NCBI RefSeq assembly: GCF_009674725.1
Contig: NZ_WKKH01000019.1
Coordinates: forward strand, 25,778 to 89,777
Source: Pedobacter petrophilus
GTDB taxonomy: Bacteria > Bacteroidota > Bacteroidia > Sphingobacteriales > Sphingobacteriaceae
Reading direction: 5' to 3'
DNA length: 64,000 bases
Part shown: positions 19,814-28,593 of the stretch, in pieces
How positions within the stretch are numbered: the first letter of the stretch is position 1
Layout of the letters: each line of letters opens with the position of its first letter
Translations under genes and position numbers: made by a program
Notes under the pieces: generated by a model
What the model saw: only the letters and a program-made list of their open reading frames with translations
The model's database searches: none
What the model was told of the DNA's origin: nothing

Positions 19814-20674
19814 TTATTTACGAGGACCTCTGTTAGCGCCTGCGCCACCACCTCTATTTGCTCCGGGACCACCTTGACCTTGACCTGGACCACGACCACC
19901 ACCTTGGTTTCCACCACGTCTGTCGTTGTTACCACCGCCACGGCTATCTCTTCCACCGCCTCTGTTGTCTCTTCCACCAAAAGCTGGTTTGTCTGATGCG
20001 CCTTTTGGACCGTTGTTTGTCGAACCGATGTTTGGAGACAAATCACGTTTTCCATAAACTTCACCTTTACAAATCCAAACTTTAACACCGATTTTACCAT
20101 AAGTGGTTAAAGCTTCAGCTAAAGCGTAGTCGATATCAGCACGGAATGTATGCAAAGGCACTCTTCCTTCTTTGTACTGCTCGGTACGCGCCATCTCAGC
20201 ACCACCTAAACGACCAGAAGTCATGATTTTAATACCTTCAGCACCCATACGCATGGTTGATGCGATAGAAGATTTCATTGCTCTACGGAATGAGATCCTT
20301 GCTTCTAATTGTTTTGCAACACCTTCTGCAACTAATTGTGCATCAAGTTCAGGGCGTTTAATTTCAAAGATGTTAATTTGAATTTCCTTTTTAGTCAGTT
20401 TCTTTAACTCTTCTTTGATTTTATCAACCTCAGCACCTGCTTTACCGATTACGATACCTGGGCGAGCTGTGTGGATTGTTACCGTGATACGTTTTAACGT
20501 ACGCTCAATAACAACTTTAGCAACACCACCTTTAGCAATACGGGCAGAAAGGTATTTTCTTATTTTCTCATCTTCAACTAATTTATCGGAGTAGTTGTTG
20601 CCACCGAACCAGTTAGAATCCCATCCTTTGATGATACCTAACCTGTTACCTATTGGATTTGCTTTTTGTCCCAT
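19814..20674 (-). CDS. rpsC: 30S ribosomal protein S3 with a Gly/Arg-rich tail
   Basis: S3, 286 residues, longer than the common 210-250. The KH domain carries [21 protein letters not shown] (GxxG loop), and the S3-C domain ends near residue 212 ([14 protein letters not shown]). Residues about 230-286 are a low-complexity tail of Gly, Arg, Asn and Gln with several RGG-type groups ([13 protein letters not shown]). S3 is part of the mRNA entry helicase, so an RNA-binding tail is plausible there; that role is inferred. Confidence 0.98.
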   Translation of the reverse strand: MGQKANPIGNRLGIIKGWDSNWFGGNNYSDKLVEDEKIRKYLSARIAKGGVAKVVIERTLKRITVTIHTARPGIVIGKAGAEVDKIKEELKKLTKKEIQINIFEIKRPELDAQLVAEGVAKQLEARISFRRAMKSSIASTMRMGAEGIKIMTSGRLGGAEMARTEQYKEGRVPLHTFRADIDYALAEALTTYGKIGVKVWICKGEVYGKRDLSPNIGSTNNGPKGASDKPAFGGRDNRGGGRDSRGGGNNDRRGGNQGGGRGPGQGQGGPGANRGGGAGANRGPRK

Positions 20675-20683
20675 TTCCTAAAA

Positions 20684-21046
20684 TTAGTTTTGAGTTGTTT
20701 CTGTATTTTTACTATCTACAATCAGCGTTACGTGGTTAGAACGTTTACGAATTCTATATCCACGGCCTTGAGGAGCTGGACGTAAGCGTTTTAACTGACG
20801 GCCTCCATCAACCATAATTGTTTTAACAAAAAGTTGATTTTCTTCAGGACGAGCACCTTCATTTTTAGATTCCCAGTTTTTGATCGCAGATAATAATAAT
20901 TTCTCAACTCTTATTGCTGCTTCTTTATTGGTAAACTTTAAAATGCTTAATGCTTTCTCTACACGTTCACCTCTGATAAGATCTACAACCAAACGCATCT
21001 TACGCGGTGAGGTTGGACAATTGTTTAATTTTGCTATTGCTTCCAT
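20684..21046 (-). CDS. rplV: 50S ribosomal protein L22
   Basis: L22, 120 residues, whose beta hairpin lines the nascent peptide tunnel. [18 protein letters not shown] is at the start; the hairpin [22 protein letters not shown] follows near the C-terminus. It lies between rpsS and rpsC. Confidence 0.99.
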   Translation of the reverse strand: MEAIAKLNNCPTSPRKMRLVVDLIRGERVEKALSILKFTNKEAAIRVEKLLLSAIKNWESKNEGARPEENQLFVKTIMVDGGRQLKRLRPAPQGRGYRIRKRSNHVTLIVDSKNTETTQN

Positions 21047-21053
21047 TGTCTAA

Positions 21054-21320
21054 TTATTTTTTCTTTTCAGCGTGTCCTCTGAATGTTCTGGTTGGAGCAA
21101 ATTCTCCCAACTTGTGACCAACCATGTTTTCTGTAACATACACGGGAATAAATTTATTTCCGTTGTGTACTGCAAATGTATGATTAACGAAATCTGGTGA
21201 GATCATTGATCTACGTGACCAAGTTTTGATTACAGACTTTTTGCCTGAATCATTCATAGAGTTTACTTTTTTCTCTACGTTATGGTCAATATACGGTCCT
21301 TTTTTTATCGAACGAGCCAT
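21054..21320 (-). CDS. rpsS: 30S ribosomal protein S19
   Basis: S19, 88 residues, works with S13 at the head of the small subunit. [18 protein letters not shown] and the C-terminal [18 protein letters not shown] are diagnostic. Its start overlaps the rplB stop by one base. Confidence 0.99.
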   Translation of the reverse strand: MARSIKKGPYIDHNVEKKVNSMNDSGKKSVIKTWSRRSMISPDFVNHTFAVHNGNKFIPVYVTENMVGHKLGEFAPTRTFRGHAEKKK

Positions 21321-22144
21321 TATTTCTTCCTTCTCTCTATGATGTAACGATTAGAATATTTTTTAAGTTCTCTGGTTTTAAAGCCTTTAGCTAAAACGCC
21401 ATTTCTTGAACGTGGGTGACCACCTGATGATCTACCTTCACCACCACCCATTGGGTGATCGACAGGGTTCATCGCTACCGGTCTAGTTCTCGGACGACGG
21501 CCCAACCAACGTTTACGACCTGCTTTACCTAATACTTCGTTTGCGTGATCTGAGTTAGATACCGCACCGATAGTAGCAAGACAAGTAGTCAGGATTAAAC
21601 GGGTTTCGCCTGAAGGCATTTTCAAAGTAGCATATTTACCATCGCGGGCAGCTAATTGTGCGTAAGCACCTGCACTACGAGCCAATTGTGCTCCTTTTCC
21701 AGGGTGAATCTCCACATTGTGGATGATAGAACCTAATGGAATGTTCGATAATTTTAAAGTGTTACCTACTTCTGGTGCTGCAGTTTCGCCCGATAATAAT
21801 ACCGAACCAACTTGCAATCCTTCAGGAGCAATGATATAACGCTTCTCGCCATCTGCATAATGTAATAATGCAATGCGGGCAGTACGGTTTGGATCGTATT
21901 CAACAGTAGCTACTGTTGCAGGAATATCAAATTTATCGCGTTTGAAATCGATCAAACGGTATGATTTTTTATGACCACCACCCATGTAGCGCATAGTCAT
22001 CTTTCCTGTGTTGTTACGTCCACCAGACTTTTTTGATGATACAACCAATGATTTTTCGGGCGTGGTTGCTGTAATCTCCGTAAAACTAGCACCAACTCTG
22101 AAGCGGGTACCTGGAGTAACTGGTTTAAATTTTCTTAAGCCCAT
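21320..22144 (-). CDS. rplB: 50S ribosomal protein L2
   Basis: L2, 274 residues, essential for subunit association and peptidyl transferase integrity. The N-terminal [15 protein letters not shown], the [22 protein letters not shown] block and the C-terminal [19 protein letters not shown], which includes the conserved functional histidine, are all present. Confidence 0.99.
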   Translation of the reverse strand: MGLRKFKPVTPGTRFRVGASFTEITATTPEKSLVVSSKKSGGRNNTGKMTMRYMGGGHKKSYRLIDFKRDKFDIPATVATVEYDPNRTARIALLHYADGEKRYIIAPEGLQVGSVLLSGETAAPEVGNTLKLSNIPLGSIIHNVEIHPGKGAQLARSAGAYAQLAARDGKYATLKMPSGETRLILTTCLATIGAVSNSDHANEVLGKAGRKRWLGRRPRTRPVAMNPVDHPMGGGEGRSSGGHPRSRNGVLAKGFKTRELKKYSNRYIIERRKK

Positions 22145-22164
22145 AGTTATAATGAATTATTAAA

Positions 22165-22455
22165 TTAAAGGGTTGCGTAATAATCTATTGTTTCGCCGTC
22201 TTTCAACGTTACGATTGCTTTTTTGTATTTCGGGCTACGGCCAGATACAAAACCTGCTTTAGTGTAACGTGATTTAGCTTTTCCATCAACAACCATTGTG
22301 TTAACTGCAACGATAGTTACACCGTACAATTTTTCAATAGCTGCTTTAATCTGGATTTTGTTAGCCTTGTGGTTAACGCTAAAGGTGAAACGGTTAGATT
22401 TCTCAGTTAAAGCTGAAGCTTTTTCGGTTAATATTGGTTTTTTTAAAATTTCCAT
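22165..22455 (-). CDS. rplW: 50S ribosomal protein L23
   Basis: L23, 96 residues, the docking site for trigger factor and SRP at the tunnel exit. MEILKKPILTEKASALTEK followed by NRFTFSVNHKANKIQIKAAIEKLYG is diagnostic. I start it at the ATG at 22455, two bases from the rplD stop; the ATG at 22467 would add four residues and overlap rplD. Confidence 0.98.
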   Translation of the reverse strand: MEILKKPILTEKASALTEKSNRFTFSVNHKANKIQIKAAIEKLYGVTIVAVNTMVVDGKAKSRYTKAGFVSGRSPKYKKAIVTLKDGETIDYYATL

Positions 22456-22456
22456 A

Positions 22457-23086
22457 TTATTTGGCAAATGCCTCCTCCAAAGTTTTTACAGAATCAGCAG
22501 TTAACACAAGCACACCAGCATTTAATACATCATAGGTATTTAAATCTGCTGCAGAGATTACTTTTGTTTTCTGAACGTTTCTGCTTGATAAATAGATATT
22601 ATTATTTTGTGCAGGTAAAACCAATAAAGTTTTTTGAGTACCTACGTTTAACGCAGCCAATAAACTTGTGTAGTTTTTAGTTTTAGCTGTATCGAAGTTG
22701 AAATCTTCTAAAATTACCACGTTGTTATCTTTTGCTTTATAAGCTAAAGCAGATTTACGTGCCAATGATTTTAATTTCTTGTTCAATTTAAAGCTATAGT
22801 CACGAGGTTGAGGACCGAAAACACGACCACCACCGTTAAATAACGGAGATTTAATGCTACCAGCACGTGCACCACCTGTACCTTTTTGTTTGTATAGTTT
22901 ACGGGTCGAACCAGCAATCTCATTACGTTGTTTAGATTTGTGAGTACCCTGACGCTGATTAGCCAAATACTGTTTTACATCTAAATAAATCGCGTGGTCG
23001 TTAGGCTCGATACCAAATACCGATTCAGGAAGTTGCACCTTGGCACCTGTTTCTTTACCTGAAATGTTTAATACTTTAACTTCCAT
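22457..23086 (-). CDS. rplD: 50S ribosomal protein L4
   Basis: L4, 209 residues. In enterobacteria it is also the autoregulator of the S10 operon. The tunnel loop [28 protein letters not shown] and [22 protein letters not shown] are conserved. Whether it regulates this operon is unknown; the rplC leader hairpin at 23734-23751 is one possible target. Confidence 0.99.
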   Translation of the reverse strand: MEVKVLNISGKETGAKVQLPESVFGIEPNDHAIYLDVKQYLANQRQGTHKSKQRNEIAGSTRKLYKQKGTGGARAGSIKSPLFNGGGRVFGPQPRDYSFKLNKKLKSLARKSALAYKAKDNNVVILEDFNFDTAKTKNYTSLLAALNVGTQKTLLVLPAQNNNIYLSSRNVQKTKVISAADLNTYDVLNAGVLVLTADSVKTLEEAFAK

Positions 23087-23090
23087 CTGA

Positions 23091-23708
23091 TTACTTGTCT
23101 AAGATTACGTAAGAACCTTTAGCTCCTGGAATGGAACCACTAACTACTAATAAGTTTTGCTCAGCATAAACTTTCAAAACCTGTAAGTTCTGAACTTTTA
23201 CCCTGTCTCCACCTGTTCTTCCAGCCATGCGCATTCCTTTGAATACACGTGAAGGGAATGACGATGCTCCCAATGATCCCGGGGCACGTAAACGGTTATG
23301 CTGACCGTGAGTCTGCATACCAACACCGGCAAATCCGTGGCGTTTTACAACACCTTGAAAACCTTTACCTTTTGAGGTACCTACAACATCAACAAAATCG
23401 CCTTCTGCGAAAGAATCAACCGTTACTACATCACCTAAATTAAGTGAAGTTGTAAACGAATCAAATTCTACCAGCTTGCGTTTCGGAGTTGTGTTTGCTT
23501 TCGCGAAATGGCCTTTCAATGGTTGAGTTGTGTTTTTCTCTTTTTTCTCATCGTAACCCAACTGGATTGATGAATAACCATCTACTTCTTCGGTTTTTAC
23601 CTGTGTAACTACACAAGGTCCAGCCTCGATTACCGTACAAGGAATGTTTCTTCCTTCGGCATCAAAGATACTGGTCATTCCTACTTTTTTTCCAATAATT
23701 CCTGACAT
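23091..23708 (-). CDS. rplC: 50S ribosomal protein L3
   Basis: L3, 205 residues, a core assembly protein near the peptidyl transferase centre. [20 protein letters not shown] opens the protein; [36 protein letters not shown] is the conserved loop. I start it at 23708, because the 30 residues upstream of this ATG in the same frame are unrelated to L3 and most of that stretch is the untranslated leader below the promoter at 23786-23816. It is the first gene of the superoperon here, not preceded by rpsJ. Confidence 0.98.
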   Translation of the reverse strand: MSGIIGKKVGMTSIFDAEGRNIPCTVIEAGPCVVTQVKTEEVDGYSSIQLGYDEKKEKNTTQPLKGHFAKANTTPKRKLVEFDSFTTSLNLGDVVTVDSFAEGDFVDVVGTSKGKGFQGVVKRHGFAGVGMQTHGQHNRLRAPGSLGASSFPSRVFKGMRMAGRTGGDRVKVQNLQVLKVYAEQNLLVVSGSIPGAKGSYVILDK

Positions 23709-23733
23709 TTTATCTTTTAATTTTAACACCCAT

Positions 23734-23751
23734 CGAAGCAGTAGGGCTTCG
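23734..23751 (-). promoter_or_regulatory. Hairpin in the rplC leader
   Basis: A perfect six-base stem, CGAAGC with GCTTCG, around a six-base loop lies in the predicted 70-nt leader of rplC. Position alone suggests a possible ribosomal protein feedback site. I know of no named motif that it matches. Confidence 0.35.
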
Positions 23752-23785
23752 TTCAAGGTGGTTGTACATCCCCCGAAAGGGACGG

Positions 23786-23816
23786 CAAAGATAGGCAAGA
23801 AATATTAATTTTCAAA
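23786..23816 (-). promoter_or_regulatory. Promoter of the rplC superoperon
   Basis: On the minus strand TTTG, 19 bases, then TATCTTTG matches the Bacteroidota consensus TTTG-N19-TAnnTTTG exactly. The transcript would start at about 23779, giving a leader of about 70 nt before rplC. It lies between the DUF1634 gene and rplC and gives the S10-spc-alpha operon its own start. Confidence 0.85.
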
Positions 23817-23880
23817 TAGTTAGCGAATTATTTTTTCAAATAAATTGCTGATATGATGGGATTTAACTAAAAAAGAGATG

Positions 23881-24276
23881 TTAATGTGCCAAACCACCAT
23901 TTAAACTGATGGTTATGATCGCTAAAATGATAAATCCAATAAGTACATATAGGTAATCCCGCTCGATTAAAAAGCTAAAAATAGCGAAAACAATGCGTGC
24001 AATCGGCGTAAAAATTAACATCAGGATACCAAACTGCACAATGGCATCGCCCTGAAAAGTAGATACCCCTTTAAATATGGCTATTATGGAAGAAAACTTG
24101 CTTAACTCAGGTTTAAAAACTTTATAGTTGGTAATAGCGCCTTTGTTATGGATCAGAAAAATTGTACCACCTATTAATACAATACTCATCGAAATGATTA
24201 CACCTGCACGCAAAAGCGTACCCAGAATCACCTGAATATCTCTGTCGTTCATTTTTTCTTTTTCCAGTGTATTCAT
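23881..24276 (-). CDS. DUF1634-family membrane protein
   Basis: A 131-residue protein with three hydrophobic segments (about 24-46, 78-97 and 107-127) and the DUF1634 pattern ILGTLLRAGVIISMSIVLIGG with FTPIARIVF. The family is routinely found beside TauE/SafE permeases. Its ATG overlaps the stop codon of the upstream permease gene by one base, so it is almost certainly a partner subunit. Its function is unknown. Confidence 0.85.
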   Translation of the reverse strand: MNTLEKEKMNDRDIQVILGTLLRAGVIISMSIVLIGGTIFLIHNKGAITNYKVFKPELSKFSSIIAIFKGVSTFQGDAIVQFGILMLIFTPIARIVFAIFSFLIERDYLYVLIGFIILAIITISLNGGLAH

Positions 24277-25109
24277 TATAATCCGCTTATTCCTTTATAG
24301 ATCATTTGCAGTGCTAAAAAAGCAACCACTACAGCAAATACAATTTTAAGTTTACCGGTATTGGCCTTTAATAAAACTTTAGAGCCAACTGTTGCACCCG
24401 TTAAAACACCTATGCAAACCGGCATGGCAATCCCGGGGTCGATCTGGCCGCGGTGTAAATAAACCACCGCACTGGCTGCTGCCGTAACGCCCATCATAAA
24501 ATTACTGGTTGTAGTTGATACCTTAAAGGGTAAACGCATAATGTTATCCATTGCGATTACTTTTAATGCTCCGCTCCCAATGCCGAGTAAACCAGAAAGT
24601 GTGCCGGCGAAAAGCATCATTAAGAAACCGCCCGGAATGTTTTTAACGGCATATTGATGATCTACCCCTTTATCTGGATAAGATCCATTTAATTTAAAGA
24701 ATTTTGCCCATTTATCGGTATTATCTAATGTGCTATGATCTACCTTCTTCTTTAAAGTCATGATGGCCGAAAAGATTAGGATGCAACCAAAAAGAATAGC
24801 AATATAGTTCGCATTAAGATAAACAGCTACAATGGCACCACTAATGGCACCAACAGTTGTTGCAATTTCGAGAAACATCCCAATTCTAATATTGGTGATT
24901 CCCTCTTTTACATAAGCCGCCGCTGAGCCCGATGAGGTGGCAATTACCGAAACAATAGACGCGCCAATGGCATAATGAATGTCTACGCCGAGGGCTAGCG
25001 TAAGCAATGGGATAATAATTACACCGCCACCCAAACCCGTTAGCGAGCCTAATAAACCAGCTAAAAAAGCGCCTAATAAAACGATTATGGTAAATAACAA
25101 TACCGACAT
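24276..25109 (-). CDS. TauE/SafE-family sulfite or organosulfur exporter
   Basis: A 277-residue inner membrane permease with about eight transmembrane segments in two repeats. The repeated motifs are LLGSLTGLGGGVIIIPLL near residue 20 and LSGLLGIGSGALKV near residue 170, the duplicated Gly-rich hairpins of TauE/SafE. Members export sulfite, sulfoacetate or similar anions. It is coupled to the DUF1634 gene; substrate specificity cannot be read from the sequence. Confidence 0.9.
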   Translation of the reverse strand: MSVLLFTIIVLLGAFLAGLLGSLTGLGGGVIIIPLLTLALGVDIHYAIGASIVSVIATSSGSAAAYVKEGITNIRIGMFLEIATTVGAISGAIVAVYLNANYIAILFGCILIFSAIMTLKKKVDHSTLDNTDKWAKFFKLNGSYPDKGVDHQYAVKNIPGGFLMMLFAGTLSGLLGIGSGALKVIAMDNIMRLPFKVSTTTSNFMMGVTAAASAVVYLHRGQIDPGIAMPVCIGVLTGATVGSKVLLKANTGKLKIVFAVVVAFLALQMIYKGISGL

Positions 25110-25197
25110 GCGGGCAAATATAAGTGACTTGTTTTGGGGAAACGAAGGATTTAGGGAATAAAATAAAGTCTATATGTTAAGGGGATAAAATAGAATT

Positions 25198-25268
25198 TGA
25201 TTGATTAAGTTTTGAATGACTGAATGCTATAGGCGAAGGTTATTCTCTCATTCAAAAATCACTCATTC
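25198..25268. repeat. Octad-type imperfect palindrome at a stop codon
   Basis: Two imperfectly complementary arms built from GAATGA-type units (TTTTGAATGACTGAATG on the left, its rough complement on the right). The outer end touches the stop codon of the gene that ends at 25268. The unit order (octad, ATTTTTG, octad, octad) parallels the rpmD and rpsG elements. Confidence 0.65.
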
Positions 25269-25861
25269 TATAATTTATAATGCAATTTACTTTCCTGATT
25301 CAAATCAACATGCTCAAAACTCTCCAACAGTTCAAAAGCAATTTGTCTCACCGTTTCAGGGATTGGGTTAATGGTCGATTTATTGCCTTCAGTATCTTTT
25401 ACCGTCCAGCCTGATGTATTTAACACCAAAGGCTCGGCATTGGCCAACGATTTAATTATTTTGCCTCTTGCAAAAGCAATACCATCCGAATCGATAATCA
25501 CCTTTTTATTGTTCCACCAGTTTTCTTGTGATACCGTTGTTAAAACAGAACGATCTAACTTGGCAGTATAGTCCCAACCCTTCCCCACCTTATGCATTAA
25601 TTTTAATAAACCGATAAAATTGGTGAGACTTTTAGGATTATAAACTTCCGAACTGCAATACATTTCGAGGTGGCTTAGTTTAAGTTGTCCCAACAATGCT
25701 TTCGAATGATCAGTATTATGAAAAATCACCATTATTCTTTCAGCAATTAAAGAAATAACCGCTTCGTTTCCCTGATCATATTCACCACAAAGTATTTCGA
25801 TATCTTTTAATTGTTGCTGCAACATCGAAACCAGTTCAGGTTTATTCAAAATGGTTTTCAT
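25268..25861 (-). CDS. Hypothetical protein, 197 residues
   Basis: I do not recognise this protein. It is soluble, without signal peptide or membrane segment, of mixed charge, with a helical N-terminal half (LVSMLQQQLKDIEILCGEYDQG) and a C-terminal half with WWNNKKVIIDSDGIAFARGKIIKSL. Its start is ten bases after the prephenate dehydrogenase stop on the same strand, so the two may be co-transcribed. The length and codon use resemble the neighbours, supporting a real gene. Confidence 0.6.
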   Translation of the reverse strand: MKTILNKPELVSMLQQQLKDIEILCGEYDQGNEAVISLIAERIMVIFHNTDHSKALLGQLKLSHLEMYCSSEVYNPKSLTNFIGLLKLMHKVGKGWDYTAKLDRSVLTTVSQENWWNNKKVIIDSDGIAFARGKIIKSLANAEPLVLNTSGWTVKDTEGNKSTINPIPETVRQIAFELLESFEHVDLNQESKLHYKL

Positions 25862-25870
25862 ATAGAATAA

Positions 25871-27127
25871 TTACTTGCCCAGCCTTTTAATCATTTCGGC
25901 ACTTAAATCTCTTCCATCATTTAAACGGTTGGCGAAGAATGATTTGGCCGCTTCGAAATGTTCTTTGTAACCTTTTAAATCGCCATAGCCAATAATCGAT
26001 GCCCACTCATGCACCGCCGTGTGAAATTCCAAATCATCTCCACGAATAGATTTATCATATAAAGCAGTATTAATCGACTCCTCTAACATTTCTTCATTCT
26101 TGAAAAGATATTCGGCAATGCCCAACCTCAATTTAAAAGGTGGCGTTTGGCAGATCAGGTTATCGTAAGGGTTTACGCCCATTTTATACCAGGCATAAAC
26201 CATGCTTAATAAACTTAAATGAGAATTTGGTTTTTGTTTATGATTAGCATCAGAAAGACTAAATTCTTTCATAATGTTATCATCCAAAAGTAAAAGGGTA
26301 CGGCTTTCATGAAACACAAAATCTCTGGCTGCGTAAATTTTCGCCCTGAATTCCGTTTCATTTTCGCAAATCATTAATTTATAAAGCTCAGATTCTGCCT
26401 GCGCATAATATTTAACCTGCTTTTGAGCATAAGGATTTAAAATGGCCAAGCCTGCATAAATGTGAGATTTATAGCTAAAAATTCTCAGTGTAGTTAAAAT
26501 TTTGACATTGTCTATTCCTCCGGAATAAGCTGGATTATCCCATGGAAAAAAGCCTGCATTTTTCCAGGCAGACCCCATACTTTCAAAACCCATATGGGTT
26601 ACCGCCTGCGTGTCGGCAACAATTCTATCGTGTTCACGATAATCATCCATCTCAATGATGTTCGATTTTAATGACTTGTAAATTTCCAGTGCCTGCCCAT
26701 AAACTTCGTCTGTAGCACGGTGACGAACCACTACAAGCGTTTGCCCTTCGGGACTAAATGCCGGGCCATGTAAAGAGTGACAGGTTACAATCTGTGTATC
26801 GGCTGGTAAATGTTTTTCGAATGCTGCAATTTCAGGGTGTTTAACTGAGGTTTGGCCGGAAACGATTGCACCGAACTTTGTCGACCGGGCGAAGGTTGCC
26901 ACCACTTCATCTATTTTCTCTGCTTCTACACAATAAATGATAAAGTCTGATTTTCTTGCTACCTCATGTCCGTCTAATAAAACTTCAACACCTTTTGGTT
27001 CGAGTTCACTTTTTAATTCGGCAAAACGCAAGGGCATATCTGCTCCACATACTCTATAACCAGCACCTGCAAACGATACGGCATACAATTTACCCATATC
27101 GCCTAAACCGATAATTCCTATTTGCAT
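25871..27127 (-). CDS. Prephenate dehydrogenase, TYR1-like
   Basis: A 418-residue cytosolic enzyme likely to make 4-hydroxyphenylpyruvate from prephenate in tyrosine synthesis. The N-terminal Rossmann motif is GIIGLGDMGKLYAVSFAGAG (3-22). GQTSVKHPEIAAFEKHLP and VTCHSLHGPAFSPEGQTLVVV correspond to the active-site region, with the catalytic histidine in CHSLHGP. The sequence resembles the fungal TYR1 type more than the short bacterial TyrA, and no chorismate mutase or ACT domain is evident. I start it at 27127; an ATG seven codons upstream is less likely. Confidence 0.8.
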   Translation of the reverse strand: MQIGIIGLGDMGKLYAVSFAGAGYRVCGADMPLRFAELKSELEPKGVEVLLDGHEVARKSDFIIYCVEAEKIDEVVATFARSTKFGAIVSGQTSVKHPEIAAFEKHLPADTQIVTCHSLHGPAFSPEGQTLVVVRHRATDEVYGQALEIYKSLKSNIIEMDDYREHDRIVADTQAVTHMGFESMGSAWKNAGFFPWDNPAYSGGIDNVKILTTLRIFSYKSHIYAGLAILNPYAQKQVKYYAQAESELYKLMICENETEFRAKIYAARDFVFHESRTLLLLDDNIMKEFSLSDANHKQKPNSHLSLLSMVYAWYKMGVNPYDNLICQTPPFKLRLGIAEYLFKNEEMLEESINTALYDKSIRGDDLEFHTAVHEWASIIGYGDLKGYKEHFEAAKSFFANRLNDGRDLSAEMIKRLGK

Positions 27128-27299
27128 GCAGCAAATGTAATCTATCACGATTAATTTATAATAAAACCCAGATAAAATTGTTAATTTATAAATCAGATAA
27201 AATCAATTTTGTTAGAACTACAGGGCAAAAAGTAAAATTAGATTGCCTTGTAATTGTATAAAAATGTAGTTTTACACTTTAACACCTATTATTTAAACT

Positions 27300-27911
27300 A
27301 TGCAGAAACTTAAACCAACCCTATTGTTTTTAGCGGTTATGCTATTCGTAAACATTGCATTTGGGCAAACTAAACAAGACACTTCAAGAAATACGGACCC
27401 TTCTTTAAGTGGCCAGTACAATTTTATGTTGAAAAAATCTAAAAGTTTATATGGTGCAAAATTGATTAATCCATCCAAATTAGCGTCATTTTGGAAAAGC
27501 GTTAACGATACTTTGAGAAAAGAGCGGAAACAACTCGGTGAAGCCAGACAGGAAATTAAATCACAAAGTGAAAATATAGCCAGTTTAAAAGGTGAAGTAA
27601 CTGGTAAGGAAAGTTCATTGGCAAATGCAACCGCATCTGTAAATGAAATCAGTTTTCTGGGCATTTCTTTCAATAAAGGAACATACAATACCCTTGTTTG
27701 GGCAATTATTATCTTTTTAAGCGCTGGCTTGGCGATCGTAATATTCCAGTCTGGAAAATACCGTAAAGAAGCTGCTTACCGGACTCAACTTTACCAGGAA
27801 GTTGCAGATGAATTTCAAACACACAAGGTGAAGGCAAAAGATAAGGAAATGAGGCTCGCCAGGGAATTGCAAGATGAAAGGAATAAATGGGACGATGCAA
27901 GAGGCAGGTAA
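27300..27911 (+). CDS. Membrane-anchored coiled-coil protein with signal peptide
   Basis: A 203-residue protein of the Bacteroidota envelope. It has a signal peptide (about 1-22, ending IAFGQ), a helical charged region with coiled-coil character (about 55-110, KERKQLGEARQEIKSQSENIASLKGEV), one transmembrane segment (about 131-152) and a second charged helix to the C-terminus. I know similar proteins that carry an incorrect tRNA methyltransferase label in databases; nothing here supports that function. It is transcribed divergently from the prephenate dehydrogenase gene. Confidence 0.7.
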   Translation: MQKLKPTLLFLAVMLFVNIAFGQTKQDTSRNTDPSLSGQYNFMLKKSKSLYGAKLINPSKLASFWKSVNDTLRKERKQLGEARQEIKSQSENIASLKGEVTGKESSLANATASVNEISFLGISFNKGTYNTLVWAIIIFLSAGLAIVIFQSGKYRKEAAYRTQLYQEVADEFQTHKVKAKDKEMRLARELQDERNKWDDARGR

Positions 27912-27943
27912 CCGCTTATCCAGTTTTATCAATTAGCTGAACG

Positions 27944-28582
27944 TTAATTGATAAAATTACCTAATAACATCAACTTATTACTGGCAGCTAAGCCATTCGG
28001 ATTACAACCGAGTTTACCTTCCGGAACTTCAAGGTTCTGTTTTTTGTAAAAGTTAATCCAAAAATCGTCAGTTTTTCCGGTTTTTGGATTAATAAAAGTC
28101 ATGGGCTCCAATACAAAAATGTGATCTTTTCTAAACGACCGCTCAATAAAATCGGAACAATAATAAGAATCCTCATTCAGAATATAGGTCCAGTTGTAAG
28201 GCTTTCCAAGCATTCTCTTAGCCGATGCTAAAGCCGCTGGAATAGCACTTTGAAAACTGTCTTTTAAGCGGTAGAGCATTATTTTATTGTCTGCCGTTTT
28301 TTGTGTCTGATAAAACTGCTGAATACTTTCCTTTACCGAACCTTTTTTGGAGGATGCGTGCAAAACAAATGTCGAGTCTGGCTGCTTTTCGATAATCCCA
28401 ATATGATCAAAAGCAATAGCATCCCTTTTTTGCGTAACCCGGTTAATGGCACCGGAAAGATTGTCTTTTTCGGCACCAACAAAGATTAAATCGCCATTTT
28501 TCAATTCAGCTACCTGAAGCGTTTGTGAATTGGCAAGATGAAAAAACAGTAAAAAACCGCTTATAAAAATAAAAAATCTCAT
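27944..28582 (-). CDS. YiiX-like permuted papain-family cysteine peptidase
   Basis: A 212-residue secreted protein (signal peptide about 1-19). LKNGDLIFVGAE begins the catalytic domain, AFDHIGIIE supplies the histidine, and YYCSDFIERSF supplies the cysteine, in the permuted NlpC/P60 order of YiiX/YebB-type proteins. Such enzymes cleave amide bonds in peptidoglycan or lipids; the substrate is unknown. It lies 11 bases after dgt on the same strand. Confidence 0.8.
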   Translation of the reverse strand: MRFFIFISGFLLFFHLANSQTLQVAELKNGDLIFVGAEKDNLSGAINRVTQKRDAIAFDHIGIIEKQPDSTFVLHASSKKGSVKESIQQFYQTQKTADNKIMLYRLKDSFQSAIPAALASAKRMLGKPYNWTYILNEDSYYCSDFIERSFRKDHIFVLEPMTFINPKTGKTDDFWINFYKKQNLEVPEGKLGCNPNGLAASNKLMLLGNFIN

Positions 28583-28593
28583 AAAATTAATCC

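Noticed and set aside
19810..20100. Val/Thr-rich 96-codon frame within rpsC
   Set aside because: Out-of-frame reading of the Gly/Arg-rich S3 tail.
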